Of a stretch of 64,000 bases of DNA, positions 26,250-34,459 are shown one piece after another. Each line of letters starts with the position of its first letter. Within the stretch, counting starts at the first letter, position 1. The notes under the pieces are model-generated. The model was not told the DNA's origin and made no database searches. It was given only the letters and a program-made list of their open reading frames with translations. This DNA is from Drouetiella hepatica Uher 2000/2452 (GTDB lineage: Bacteria > Cyanobacteriota > Cyanobacteriia > Elainellales > Elainellaceae). Both the position numbers and the translations under genes were made by a program. The stretch is taken from positions 29,939-93,938 of the forward strand of contig JAHHHD010000021.1 in NCBI GenBank assembly GCA_019359505.1, in the 5' to 3' direction.

Positions 26250-26498
26250 ATGGCTGGTACCACTGGAGAACGTCCGTTTACAGATATTGTTACAAGCATT
26301 CGCTATTGGGTGATTCATAGCATCACCATCCCGGCTTTGTTTGTTGCAGGTTGGCTGTTTGTCAGCACGGGTTTGGCTTATGACATCTTTGGTACACCTC
26401 GTCCTAACGAGTACTTTACCCAAGAGCGTCAAGAAGTGCCGATCGTCATGGATCGTGACTCTGCTAAACAGCAAATCGACGACTTCATCGGCAAGTAA
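26250..26498 (+). CDS. psbE: Cytochrome b559 alpha subunit
   Basis: 82-aa PSII subunit. The single membrane helix ([30 protein letters not shown]) has the haem ligand His23; the C-terminal part lies in the lumen. With PsbF it forms the cytochrome b559 haem dimer, essential for PSII assembly. Start of the conserved psbEFLJ operon; ribosome-binding site GAGAGGGG upstream. Confidence 0.99.
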   Translation: MAGTTGERPFTDIVTSIRYWVIHSITIPALFVAGWLFVSTGLAYDIFGTPRPNEYFTQERQEVPIVMDRDSAKQQIDDFIGK

Positions 26499-26550
26499 AA
26501 TTGACAAGTGAATTGACAAGTAAATTGGCACGCAAGTTGAGCGCAAAGCT

Positions 26551-26682
26551 ATGACTAATTCCACAAATCAGCCCGTTTCCTATCCCATTTTTACTGTTCG
26601 TTGGGCGGCAGTTCACACCTTGGCGGTTCCCACCGTGTTTTTCTTGGGGGCGATCGCATCTATGCAATTTATTCATCGCTAG
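26551..26682 (+). CDS. psbF: Cytochrome b559 beta subunit
   Basis: 43-aa single-helix PSII subunit, translated directly from the sequence. It contains [20 protein letters not shown] with the haem ligand His22 and ends MQFIHR, as in all PsbF proteins. It lies 52 bp after psbE and 9 bp before psbL. Between psbE and psbF the stretch TTGACAAGTGAATTGACAAG is a short tandem duplication. Confidence 0.98.
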   Translation: MTNSTNQPVSYPIFTVRWAAVHTLAVPTVFFLGAIASMQFIHR

Positions 26683-26691
26683 GAGAATCCT

Positions 26692-26820
26692 GTGGCACCT
26701 TTAGATCGGAGTCCTAACCCTAACAATCAGCCCGTAGAGTTAAACCGTACTTCTCTCTACCTTGGCTTGTTGCTTATTTTCGTTCTGGGTATTTTGTTTT
26801 CAAGCTATTTCTTCAACTAG
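26692..26820 (+). CDS. psbL: Photosystem II protein L
   Basis: 42-aa single-helix PSII subunit found at the dimer interface. The conserved part [21 protein letters not shown]... ending SSYFFN is unmistakable. It starts with GTG, preceded by AGGAGA. The N-terminus reads MAPLDRSPN, about three residues longer than the common MERTPN form. Confidence 0.97.
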   Translation: MAPLDRSPNPNNQPVELNRTSLYLGLLLIFVLGILFSSYFFN

Positions 26821-26891
26821 AAATTTGGGTCAGGTTTACCGCCTGACTCAATTTGAATTCATTTGAGTTAGGTATTAGGAGATTAAAAAAA

Positions 26892-27011
26892 ATGTTTCAA
26901 TCTGGCAGAATTCCACTTTGGATGGTTGGTACTGTCGCAGGTATCGGCGTACTGGTGGTTGTGGGTCTATTTTTCTACGGTGCTTACGCGGGTATTGGCT
27001 CTTCGGTTTAG
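26892..27011 (+). CDS. psbJ: Photosystem II protein J
   Basis: 39-aa single-helix PSII subunit ([20 protein letters not shown] ... [11 protein letters not shown]) needed for PSII maturation and correct electron transfer from QA. Last gene of the psbEFLJ operon; AGGAG lies 10 bases before the ATG. A strong terminator follows at 27074. Confidence 0.98.
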   Translation: MFQSGRIPLWMVGTVAGIGVLVVVGLFFYGAYAGIGSSV

Positions 27012-27073
27012 GCTGGCGATCGATTGAGAATAAGTTTCTGAAAAAGCCGTTTATTTCTAGCTCTCTGTTTAGC

Positions 27074-27107
27074 AAAAAAGCCGCGCTGTACACAGCGCGG
27101 CTTTTTT
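27074..27107. terminator. Terminator of psbEFLJ
   Basis: AAAAAAGCCGCGCTGT followed by its complement ACAGCGCGGCTTTTTT: a 16-bp stem with a short loop and flanking A and T runs. It ends psbEFLJ and, in the other direction, can end psaL transcripts. Confidence 0.9.
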
Positions 27108-27165
27108 ATAGGACTTTCATGGAACTTTCGTAAGCGCCTATCTAGAATCTGTTAGCTAATGCCGC

Positions 27166-27645
27166 TTAGCTAATATTGCCAAAGGTTTGTAGCACCCCTG
27201 ATTTAACCACCTCGTACACCAAGTAAGCGAACCCAGCGCCGCCAATGCCGCCTACCAGGAAACTGCCCGCAAACTCGCTCCAACCTTCTGAAGTCTCCAA
27301 ACCTACGGGCGGTTTGGGAGTCGTCACGGTTTTAATGGGTTTGTTGGGTTGTGATCCGGCATAGAGTGACAGGCAAACTGTCAAAATCACGACCAGAATG
27401 ACGGCTTCAATCAGACCGACAATGTCGCCAACGCCCGTGTCTCGAAACTGGCTGGTGAAGGCAAAAGGCCCAAACAGCAGGTAGCCATGAGCCATACCAA
27501 TTTCTAGACCTCGGCGTTGAGGAGACAAACCAGCTCGATAGGCGGGCAGGTTGTTGATCAACGCTTTTGTGAAGTCTGAGGAATTAATCGGGGTGGCAAG
27601 GTTGCCAATTTGCGGATCTCCAGCGGCTTTAATCACATCTGACAT
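27166..27645 (-). CDS. psaL: Photosystem I subunit XI (PsaL)
   Basis: 159 aa. PsaL forms the trimer/tetramer interface of PSI and binds chlorophyll. It has the conserved LINNLPAYRAGLSPQRRGLEIGMAHGYLLFGPF and three membrane helices (IEAVILVVILTVCLSLYA, FAGSFLVGGIGGAGFAYLVYEVV). It lies 217 bp downstream of psaI on the same strand, the common cyanobacterial psaI-psaL order. Confidence 0.98.
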   Translation of the reverse strand: MSDVIKAAGDPQIGNLATPINSSDFTKALINNLPAYRAGLSPQRRGLEIGMAHGYLLFGPFAFTSQFRDTGVGDIVGLIEAVILVVILTVCLSLYAGSQPNKPIKTVTTPKPPVGLETSEGWSEFAGSFLVGGIGGAGFAYLVYEVVKSGVLQTFGNIS

Positions 27646-27861
27646 GTTGTTTTATCTCCAAAGTTGTTTTCACCTGTTGCCACCCAATTAGAAGGCTTTG
27701 AGGATGAAATGTACCAACACAAGCGATCGCACCTTATAAAGATGCGCAATCTCAAACAGCTCGATCTCAAACAGCTTAATCTCAAGAATAAGAGCTTTGC
27801 GAAAGAGTTAAGTCTTGTCTCAAACTCTCCAGACAGCCTTTAGAAGCGATACTGAAATGGC

Positions 27862-27978
27862 TTAAAGCCCCGCAGCGTCATCACGCTCGATGTAAATGAA
27901 CAAAAACGCCATTGCCACGGCAGGAAAAACCCATCCGACAATAGGAACAAGAATTGACGGCAAAAATGAAGCTGCCAT
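27862..27978 (-). CDS. psaI: Photosystem I subunit VIII (PsaI)
   Basis: 38-aa single-helix PSI subunit read directly from the minus strand: [19 protein letters not shown] then [15 protein letters not shown] and stop. PsaI stabilises PsaL in PSI, and the two genes are adjacent. AGGGAGA upstream of the ATG is the ribosome-binding site. Confidence 0.97.
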   Translation of the reverse strand: MAASFLPSILVPIVGWVFPAVAMAFLFIYIERDDAAGL

Positions 27979-28117
27979 ATTTTGGCTCTCCCTCGCTAAA
28001 TTAACGAACCTTCAGAGCCAAATTTACTGTGAATTGGGGACTGATTTCTAACTGCTAAGAAATTTTAACAACTGTGTGGCTAGGATCTGCCGATGGCATT
28101 GCTCAATCGGGGCACAA

Positions 28118-28162
28118 TTTTTTGTTGGAGAGGGGCGCGGAGCGCCCTTCTCCAACAAAAAA
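28118..28162. repeat. Long palindrome (21-bp arms, GGA loop)
   Basis: Arms 28118-28138 and 28142-28162 with one G-T mismatch, outer TTTTTTGTTGGAG, core GGGCGC, loop GGA. Between psaI and the end of hisB. Confidence 0.9.
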
Positions 28163-28190
28163 ATCCCAGAGATCAGCAACACCCTGCCGA

Positions 28191-28871
28191 CTACAACACC
28201 CCTTTAGAGCTAGGAATCAGGTGTGCCCGACGGGGATCAATCTCGATCGCCATCCGAAGCGCACGCGCAAATGCCTTAAAGGTAGCCTCAATAATGTGGT
28301 GAGAGTTGATGCCGTCCAGTTGGCGAATGTGCAGCGTCATTTGCGAATGGTTGACCACTGCGACAAAGAACTCGCGCACGAGCTGAGTATCGTAGGTGCC
28401 GACCCGCTCCGTCGGAATTTGCAGCCCGTAACTGAGGTGCGGACGACCCGAAAAATCTAGCGTCACCTGCACCAGAGCCTCATCTAGCGGTGCAAAGAAG
28501 TGTCCAAAGCGGACGATGCCCTTGCGATCGCCCAGTGCCTTCGACAACGCCTGCCCTAGGGTAATGCCCACATCTTCGTTGGTGTGGTGGTCGTCAATTT
28601 CAATATCTCCCGTGGCGTGAACATCCAGATCAACTAGCCCATGAGAAGAAATCTGGTGCAGCATGTGATCGAGAAATGGAATGCCTGTTTGGGTGCTGCA
28701 TTGTCCCTGCCCATCTAAATTAAGGCTAACCTGCACGTCTGTTTCTCCAGTCGCGCGGTGAACTGAGGCGATCCGCGCCGGAAATTCTAGATTAAGCGGT
28801 GAAAATCCGGTGGCTAAATCACGAGTTTGCATGAAGGTATGCGCAAAGACAGCAAAACCATTATCGCTCAT
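28191..28871 (-). CDS. hisB: Imidazoleglycerol-phosphate dehydratase
   Basis: Sixth step of histidine synthesis, converting IGP to imidazole-acetol phosphate with two Mn ions. Metal-binding motifs are present in both half-repeats: [23 protein letters not shown], and [28 protein letters not shown]. The enzyme is monofunctional (no phosphatase domain). The frame is 226 aa from ATG 28871; ATG 28832 (MQTRDLATG) would give 213 aa, nearer the usual size. Not clustered with other his genes, as usual in cyanobacteria. Confidence 0.96.
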   Translation of the reverse strand: MSDNGFAVFAHTFMQTRDLATGFSPLNLEFPARIASVHRATGETDVQVSLNLDGQGQCSTQTGIPFLDHMLHQISSHGLVDLDVHATGDIEIDDHHTNEDVGITLGQALSKALGDRKGIVRFGHFFAPLDEALVQVTLDFSGRPHLSYGLQIPTERVGTYDTQLVREFFVAVVNHSQMTLHIRQLDGINSHHIIEATFKAFARALRMAIEIDPRRAHLIPSSKGVL

Positions 28872-28935
28872 CTGCTCTATGGTCGTTTCAAAAAATAGAC
28901 AGTTCCAGTAGATTGCAAAGTCTTCCAGCTTTTAA

Positions 28936-28968
28936 GGTTTTGTGGCGCGCGGAGCGCGCCACAAAACC
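28936..28968. repeat. Palindrome (15-bp arms, GGA loop), copy of the 14.3 kb element
   Basis: Arms GGTTTTGTGGCGCGC (28936-28950) and complement (28954-28968) around GGA. The flanks (GCAAAGTCTTCCAGCTT on the left, TAATTTGCGATCTTGCGATCTGCTGAG on the right) match the flanks of the 14309-14436 element in reverse orientation, so the two are relatives. Confidence 0.88.
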
Positions 28969-29011
28969 CTAATTTGCGATCTTGCGATCTGCTGAGTCCG
29001 GCTAGAACGTC

Positions 29012-31264
29012 TTAAAACACTGCCGAAACAGCCGTGAGATCAGGCGGAATGACCGATCGCATTACAGAAACTTTGTCGCTCTCAAACTGGGTCGTCATGT
29101 CAATGGCGATCGCCTCAAGCTGAACTTCGAGACAGCCAAACGGCACCATGATTTGAGTTTTGCTCACCAGATTACCGAAGCCATCTGGGCTAAACTCCAT
29201 CAGCCAGTGGGGGCCATCTAGCAGGGAGCGGCTTTGGCGATCGTGAGTCCACAGCTTCACAGAGATGCGGCTATAGGTATCTGGAATTTTGACGGTGATA
29301 TCGATCGTCTGTCCTGAGACGAGTTCTCCGGTGGGTACGTCGAGTTGGGGGGTCGAGATTGTTTCGGTTGGTGCCAGCACCGTTGTGGAGGAAATAGGCT
29401 CTGGAGCAGACTGATAACCCGATCTAGCACCAGCGTGTTGATCTGACGGAGAACGATCGCCCGTAAAAAACGGTTCATCCACAACGATTTCCTGCGCTGC
29501 CAAGTCAGCATCTAGCCCGATTGCTCGGTTGTGGCTACGGCGCACAAATAAACCTGCCTCACCTGCCGAACTAGAGTTTTCAGTCGCTTCGGGATCGGCT
29601 ATGGTGCTGAGCCAGTCAGCTAAATCCGGATCAGAGGCTAATGCCTGCAACCGCTCTAAGAATCGCTCTTGCAGATTGAGGGCGCGAAAAGCACTGTCTT
29701 CTGGAGTTTGGGGCAAAGGCAGCCCACCTGGCGATTGCCTTTGCCAAGATATCTGTGGCTCCGCTCTCTGCCAGTCGATCGCCGGATCTCCCGCTTCCTC
29801 TATTAGCTCTAGCTGAGGCTGTAGCTGAGGGGATGATTCTGCATCTTGTAGCTCCACAGCTTGTGGCTCCACAGCTTGTGGCTCCACAGCTTGTGGCTCC
29901 ACAGCTTGTGGCTCCACAGCTTGTGGCTCTGCATTTTGTGACCCTGTATCTTGTAGCTCTACAATTTCTGGATCTGCAACTTCTGTCACAACTAGCTGCT
30001 CGCTCCCAGAATCAGCCGAAGCCTCGCTAGCTGGACGATCGGTAACGTCTGGTTCAGCCTCCATAGCGGGGTCTATCAGCGTGGGCAACTGGAGCGATCG
30101 CGGCTCCTTCTCAGGGTCAGGGAGACGCAGCAAGGGCGGCAGAGACGGCTGGGACGGACGGAATTGTAGGGCTGGCACCGTTGTAGAGCTGGGAGATACA
30201 GCAGGCTTTGCAACTGGCTCAGGTTCAGGTTCAGAAAAATCGTTGGCGATCGCCTCTAGCAGCTCCAGCAGGTCAGTTGTGACGTTAAAAGATTGGGTTG
30301 CAAGAACAGGAGGCAACTGTCCCTCTGCGGCACCGTAGAGCGCCAGTTCTCCCAAAATGAGGTGGGTTTCGCGATCGGCTGGCAGCGTCAGGGGAATGGA
30401 AAATTGCAGAGGGAGGGAGCGATCGGACTGAAGCGGCTGAGAGTCAGGCACTTGAGAGTCAGATCCTTGAAATAAAAGCTGAGTTTCATCAACTAACATT
30501 CGTGAGGTTTGCGGATCAAACAAGCGCACCCGCAGCTTGCCGCCAGAAACGGCTGTTTCTTCTAAAAGCGGGCTTTCCTCGCCTGAAGTTGGTGCCCTGA
30601 GAACTTGTCCCCTAAGAACCAGAGGCAGACCGCGCTTCACCACATAAGTCTGTTGCTCTAGCGTGATCTGGAGAGAGGAAGGGCGATCGACCCGCATACC
30701 CGGCAGTTGTTCCGCATCGGCTTGGCTGATGGGCAGGTATTCTGGCTGGGATTCTGGTTGGGATTGCAAAAAATCTTTATTTTGGGCAAGCTCTTGATCC
30801 TGGCTAATTTGTGAAGCTTCAGCCGTAGGAGATGCTTCAGAAGGAAAAGTTTCAGAAGGAGCGATCGCCAATTCTTTATCCCAGTCAGGCTCCCAATCGT
30901 CATCTGTTTCGAGATCGATCGGCAAGACTTGAAGCTGCACTCGATACAGCCAACCCTCTCCCATCATGTCTGACATGACATCGCTGCCGCAACGTAGCTC
31001 CCACTCTCCAGGCACTAGACGGGTAAAGGGAATAACCACCATCAAGCCATCTTGGTTGGTTTGGCTGAGGCGTTTTTGAGTGCGGCGCACGGGCGGCGTT
31101 TCGGCGGCGGCGTTTTGGATGACGCGGATCTCGACGGGTGTACGCACGCGGTCAGAACGAGCCACCACGCGGTACCGTCCCTCCAAAATCTCAACGGTGG
31201 GAGATTCCAGAGGGAGCCAGGAGCGATCGCCCTCTTTCTGGATGAGAAATTCCCAAAACGCCAT
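29012..31264 (-). CDS. Conserved cyanobacterial protein with repeat-rich middle
   Basis: 750 aa. The N-terminal 120 residues (WEFLIQKEGDRSWLPLESPTVEILEGRYRVVAR) and C-terminal 100 residues (TVLAPTETISTPQLDVPTGELVSGQTIDITVKIPDT, DRQSRSLLDGPHWLMEF) are predicted beta-sandwich folds, like carbohydrate-binding or Ig-like domains; the first and last blocks are conserved-looking, and the middle is acidic, Pro/Glu/Gln-rich with a VEPQA tandem. No signal peptide or catalytic motif. Family function unknown to me. Confidence 0.7.
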   Translation of the reverse strand: MAFWEFLIQKEGDRSWLPLESPTVEILEGRYRVVARSDRVRTPVEIRVIQNAAAETPPVRRTQKRLSQTNQDGLMVVIPFTRLVPGEWELRCGSDVMSDMMGEGWLYRVQLQVLPIDLETDDDWEPDWDKELAIAPSETFPSEASPTAEASQISQDQELAQNKDFLQSQPESQPEYLPISQADAEQLPGMRVDRPSSLQITLEQQTYVVKRGLPLVLRGQVLRAPTSGEESPLLEETAVSGGKLRVRLFDPQTSRMLVDETQLLFQGSDSQVPDSQPLQSDRSLPLQFSIPLTLPADRETHLILGELALYGAAEGQLPPVLATQSFNVTTDLLELLEAIANDFSEPEPEPVAKPAVSPSSTTVPALQFRPSQPSLPPLLRLPDPEKEPRSLQLPTLIDPAMEAEPDVTDRPASEASADSGSEQLVVTEVADPEIVELQDTGSQNAEPQAVEPQAVEPQAVEPQAVEPQAVELQDAESSPQLQPQLELIEEAGDPAIDWQRAEPQISWQRQSPGGLPLPQTPEDSAFRALNLQERFLERLQALASDPDLADWLSTIADPEATENSSSAGEAGLFVRRSHNRAIGLDADLAAQEIVVDEPFFTGDRSPSDQHAGARSGYQSAPEPISSTTVLAPTETISTPQLDVPTGELVSGQTIDITVKIPDTYSRISVKLWTHDRQSRSLLDGPHWLMEFSPDGFGNLVSKTQIMVPFGCLEVQLEAIAIDMTTQFESDKVSVMRSVIPPDLTAVSAVF
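29851..29925 (-). repeat. Five perfect 15-bp repeats inside a coding region
   Basis: GCTCCACAGCTTGTG occurs five times without change, then degenerates on both sides. On the coding strand it encodes the pentapeptide VEPQA. In-frame expansion by slippage; copy number probably varies between strains. Confidence 0.95.
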
Positions 31265-31590
31265 CTAAAACCTCTAAATTAAGTCAGAACTACGAATTTC
31301 AGGACTATAAAATACGGAAACCTGCATAGGTAATAAATCGTATGCAACACCGGATCTAGCGGCGTAGGCGAATTATAAAGCATCCACTCAAACATCTAGC
31401 CTGTGAAGCCGGAATCTAGCCCAAGATGTGATGAATCAGAATAAATGCAGGACAAGTATCGTACCGTTCACGAGGCACACTTTACCACAGGATCGATTGA
31501 GGGCTACAGGATTCAGTTGAGGTTAGTAGACTCTGCTGAGGACTGTAGAGTCTGTAAGGCGGTAGAGTCTGTGAGGCATCGCCCCACGAC
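31265..31590. other. 326-bp intergenic region
   Basis: No gene seen. Near the right end (31527-31577) there are imperfect repeats of GTAGAGTCTGTRAGGC. Otherwise probably the promoter of the 750-aa protein gene. Confidence 0.5.
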
Positions 31591-32874
31591 CTAGCTCATT
31601 GTGGCTCTCAAAACTTTCCCTTTCAGAGTTTGACCCAGCCAGGGCGTGTTGCTAGACAGAGAATGGAGGGTTTGGGACGAAACCTGCCACTCTATCTGAG
31701 GATCAAAAAGTGTCAGCTCAGCAGGTTGACCCGGAGCAATTGTGGCGGGTATTTGTCCCAAGCAGCGAGCCGGATGACTGCTGAGCGATCGCCACAGGGT
31801 CAGCGCCTCCCAAGTGCCCGTTGCCACAAAGGTTTGCCACAGCAGCGGTAGAGCCAGCTCTAGGCCGATCGCGCCCGGAGGAGCTTCGGCAAAGGCGACA
31901 GTCTTTTCTTCGTAAGTGTAGGGGCTATGATCGATCGCGATTGCGTCAATTGTGCCGTCCTGAATGCCCTGAATCAGCGCTTGGCGATCGCTCGGATTGC
32001 CCAACGGTGGATCAAGCCGCAGATTGGGGTCATAGCTTTGCACATCCAGAACATCCAGCAGGAGATGCATCCAGGTCACGCTAGCGGTAATGGGCAAGCC
32101 CTGCTCCTTTGCCGAGCGAATCAGCTCAACACTACGAGCGGTAGAAACTCGCATGACGTGAATTGGCACTCCTAGCTCGGCAACAAATTCCAGGAGAGTC
32201 GCTAGAGGAGCCGTTTCAGCGATCGCCGGACTTCCCGCCAGACCCAGCCGCAGAGCTGCTACCCCGTCACGGATTACACCATTGCCCGTGATGGCAAGAT
32301 CGCAGCACCAAAGGGCGATCGGCTTACCAAAAGGCTGCCCATATTCCAGAACTCGCCGGAGCAGCGCCCCATTTTGAATAGGCGAACCGTCTGCAAATCC
32401 GACGACTCCGACGGCAGCCAGTTCTGCCAGTTCTGCCATCTGTTCGCCTTTTGTCTTAGCGGTCAGCGCTCCCCAGGTATAGAGGTTAGGACTATTACCT
32501 AGCTGCAACTGGCTGTGCGATTGGCTGTGCGATCGCAGCCATTCCACGCCAGCGGGACTGTCCATAGGCGGATGGGTATCGGGCAGCAGCACCAATCGAG
32601 TAAAGCCTCCCGCGATCGCTGCCGCCCTGAGCGATGCCAAAGTCTCCCGCGACTCGAAGCCCGGTTCCCCCGAATGGCTGTAAAGATCGACCAGCCCAGT
32701 TCCCAAAACTAGCCCAGCACCCTCCTGAATGTGAGTGTGGGCGGGCAAATCTGATTCTGGAATGGCATCGGCAACGGCTGCAACCTTCCCATCTACCGCT
32801 AAAACATCGGCGATGCGATCGCAGTGGGCAGCCGGATCGAGAACTCGGATTTGTCGAAACAGTACGCTCGTCAT
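31591..32874 (-). CDS. pyrC: Dihydroorotase-like protein lacking some metal ligands
   Basis: 427 aa of the dihydroorotase/amidohydrolase family, which closes the ring of carbamoyl aspartate in pyrimidine synthesis. The fold is clear (GTGLVDLYSHSGEPGFESRETL, GGFTRLVLLPDTHPP, IHVMRVSTARSVELI, IAIDHSPYTYEEK). Against active enzymes (DxHxHxREPG ... HCED ... HxxH) the first His is Tyr-Ser, the Arg of REPG is Gly, and the HCED position reads WCCD. It may be a PyrX-like non-catalytic homologue that supports aspartate transcarbamoylase. 16 bp from the phosphatase gene upstream on the same strand. Confidence 0.8.
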   Translation of the reverse strand: MTSVLFRQIRVLDPAAHCDRIADVLAVDGKVAAVADAIPESDLPAHTHIQEGAGLVLGTGLVDLYSHSGEPGFESRETLASLRAAAIAGGFTRLVLLPDTHPPMDSPAGVEWLRSHSQSHSQLQLGNSPNLYTWGALTAKTKGEQMAELAELAAVGVVGFADGSPIQNGALLRRVLEYGQPFGKPIALWCCDLAITGNGVIRDGVAALRLGLAGSPAIAETAPLATLLEFVAELGVPIHVMRVSTARSVELIRSAKEQGLPITASVTWMHLLLDVLDVQSYDPNLRLDPPLGNPSDRQALIQGIQDGTIDAIAIDHSPYTYEEKTVAFAEAPPGAIGLELALPLLWQTFVATGTWEALTLWRSLSSHPARCLGQIPATIAPGQPAELTLFDPQIEWQVSSQTLHSLSSNTPWLGQTLKGKVLRATMS

Positions 32875-32889
32875 TTCCCTCTCGTCACC

Positions 32890-34242
32890 CTAAAGCGCTC
32901 CTGCGGCTGTTTTGTCCAGTACGCCGCCTAGATGAGTGGTGATGTTCATGGCTTGCAGCATGGGTTTCCCGATCGTCCCCTCCTGACTCCGCGCATAGTC
33001 AATCACGCTGACGGCACCATTCCCCTGCTTGAATGTCCAGAACTGCGCTGGGCTTTGCCCCACCACATGACAGAGGATAGCTTTATTGACGGCATCATGG
33101 GCAACAACTAGGACGGTCGTGGGGCGATCGCTTCCCGTCGCTGCGCTTGCCGTAGAAGAGACGATCGCATCCCACGCGGCAGTGGCGCGTTCCCAGACCT
33201 GCTGAAGATTTTCGCCCTCTGGCATTTGCACCGTTTCAGGCGCGTCCTGCCACTGTTTCAGCAAGCCGGGATAGCCCTGCTCAATTTCTTCCTCTAGCTT
33301 GCCTTCCCATAGCCCATGGCTGATTTCCTGAAGTTCTGGCTCAAGCTCCAGAGTCAAATTGGGATGCAGCTCTAGAATAGCTTCGGCGGTTTGCTTAGGG
33401 CGCAGCATTGGGCTGGTGACAGCGCGATCGATCGGGATGGATTTCAGAAACTCAGCGACCTGCTGCGCCTGAACCTTGCCCTGGGCGTTTAGCGGCACAT
33501 CAATTTGACCCTGAAAGCGCTTATCACGGTTCCAATCGGTTTCGCCATGCCGCACCAACAGCAGCCGAATACCGCAGTTTTTGCGGGGGGTAGGCAATGG
33601 CTGTCCCAAATGCCCCGTCAAATTCATGGATTCAAGCTGCACCAGTTCACCCAAGCCACCCGAAAAGTTGAGGACGCTGATGCCGCAGTTCGACTGATAG
33701 AGCGACCCATATTGCTCAATGCCCAGCCCCAGAGCCGTACTGATGAGGCAGCGGTTGATACCGCTATGGGCAATAACTAGGATGGTTTGATCTGAGTGGT
33801 GGGGCAAGACCGACTGCCAAAACTGTCGCGCCTGCTCCTGTAGCTCAACCAGCGGGTAAAGATCTATGCCGTCAGCAGCGCCCATGGTGAGTTCGTGGGG
33901 GCGATCGTTCCAGCAGCGATACTGGTCGGGGAACTGCTGCTCGACTTCCTCGAAGGTCATCCCCTCCCATTCAGACAGATTAATTTCCTTCAGCGTATCC
34001 CTAAGCTGAAGCTTGGGCGGCTGTCCCAACTGTGCCAAAATCAGCTCGGCGGTCTGCTTCGCTCTCTGCAATGGGCTACCGTAGGCGGCAGCAAACGACA
34101 AATCCTTGAGGGCAATCCCGACTTGGGTTGCTCCTGCCTGTCCAGTCTCGGTCAGATTAGACTGATCGCAGTGCCCCTGCACTCGACGCTGAACATTAAA
34201 AGTGCTTTCACCATGACGCACGAGAATAACGCGAGTAACCAG
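32890..34242 (-). CDS. Two-domain histidine phosphatase (phosphoglycerate mutase-like)
   Basis: About 450 aa with two tandem phosphoglycerate-mutase-like domains. Domain 1 has VRHGESTFNVQRRVQGH (catalytic RHG), GSPLQRAKQTAELI, VIAHSGINR; domain 2 has LLLVRHGETDWNRDKRFQG, TSPMLRPKQTAEAI, VVAHDAVNKAIL. Cyanobacterial proteins of this form act as phosphatases; substrate not certain. No ATG/GTG/TTG gives the needed first strand. CTG at 34242-34240 lies eight bases after GGAGG and produces xVTRVILVRHGES, so it is the likely start; GTG 34221 would begin inside the motif (VRHGE). Confidence 0.85.
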   Translation of the reverse strand: MVTRVILVRHGESTFNVQRRVQGHCDQSNLTETGQAGATQVGIALKDLSFAAAYGSPLQRAKQTAELILAQLGQPPKLQLRDTLKEINLSEWEGMTFEEVEQQFPDQYRCWNDRPHELTMGAADGIDLYPLVELQEQARQFWQSVLPHHSDQTILVIAHSGINRCLISTALGLGIEQYGSLYQSNCGISVLNFSGGLGELVQLESMNLTGHLGQPLPTPRKNCGIRLLLVRHGETDWNRDKRFQGQIDVPLNAQGKVQAQQVAEFLKSIPIDRAVTSPMLRPKQTAEAILELHPNLTLELEPELQEISHGLWEGKLEEEIEQGYPGLLKQWQDAPETVQMPEGENLQQVWERATAAWDAIVSSTASAATGSDRPTTVLVVAHDAVNKAILCHVVGQSPAQFWTFKQGNGAVSVIDYARSQEGTIGKPMLQAMNITTHLGGVLDKTAAGAL

Positions 34243-34247
34243 GGCTT

Positions 34248-34257
34248 TGTCCTCCCG
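34248..34257 (-). promoter_or_regulatory. Ribosome-binding site supporting a CTG start
   Basis: GGGAGG on the minus strand (about 34256-34251), spaced eight bases from CTG (34242-34240). It is too far from GTG 34221 to serve it. Confidence 0.6.
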
Positions 34258-34459
34258 ATCGGCTGAATATCGGCTGAATACCGACTAAATACAGTCAGTT
34301 AAGTAAACAGTTGCAGTAAGTTGCAGTAAATTCACCAGCATTCTACCGTAGATGATCCCCATCCTTGCGCCCATTTCTCTCTATCTCGCACAAGGGCAGC
34401 TTTCCAAGCGATAATGCCAAACAGGGCAGTTTGCGGCAATAAACTTTGTGGGAAACGGG

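Noticed and set aside
28074..28460. Plus-strand frame opposite hisB
   Set aside because: Antisense shadow of hisB; starts inside a palindrome.
29012..31264. Frames on the plus strand inside the 750-aa gene (29529, 29755, 30081)
   Set aside because: Antisense shadows, partly from the VEPQA tandem repeats.
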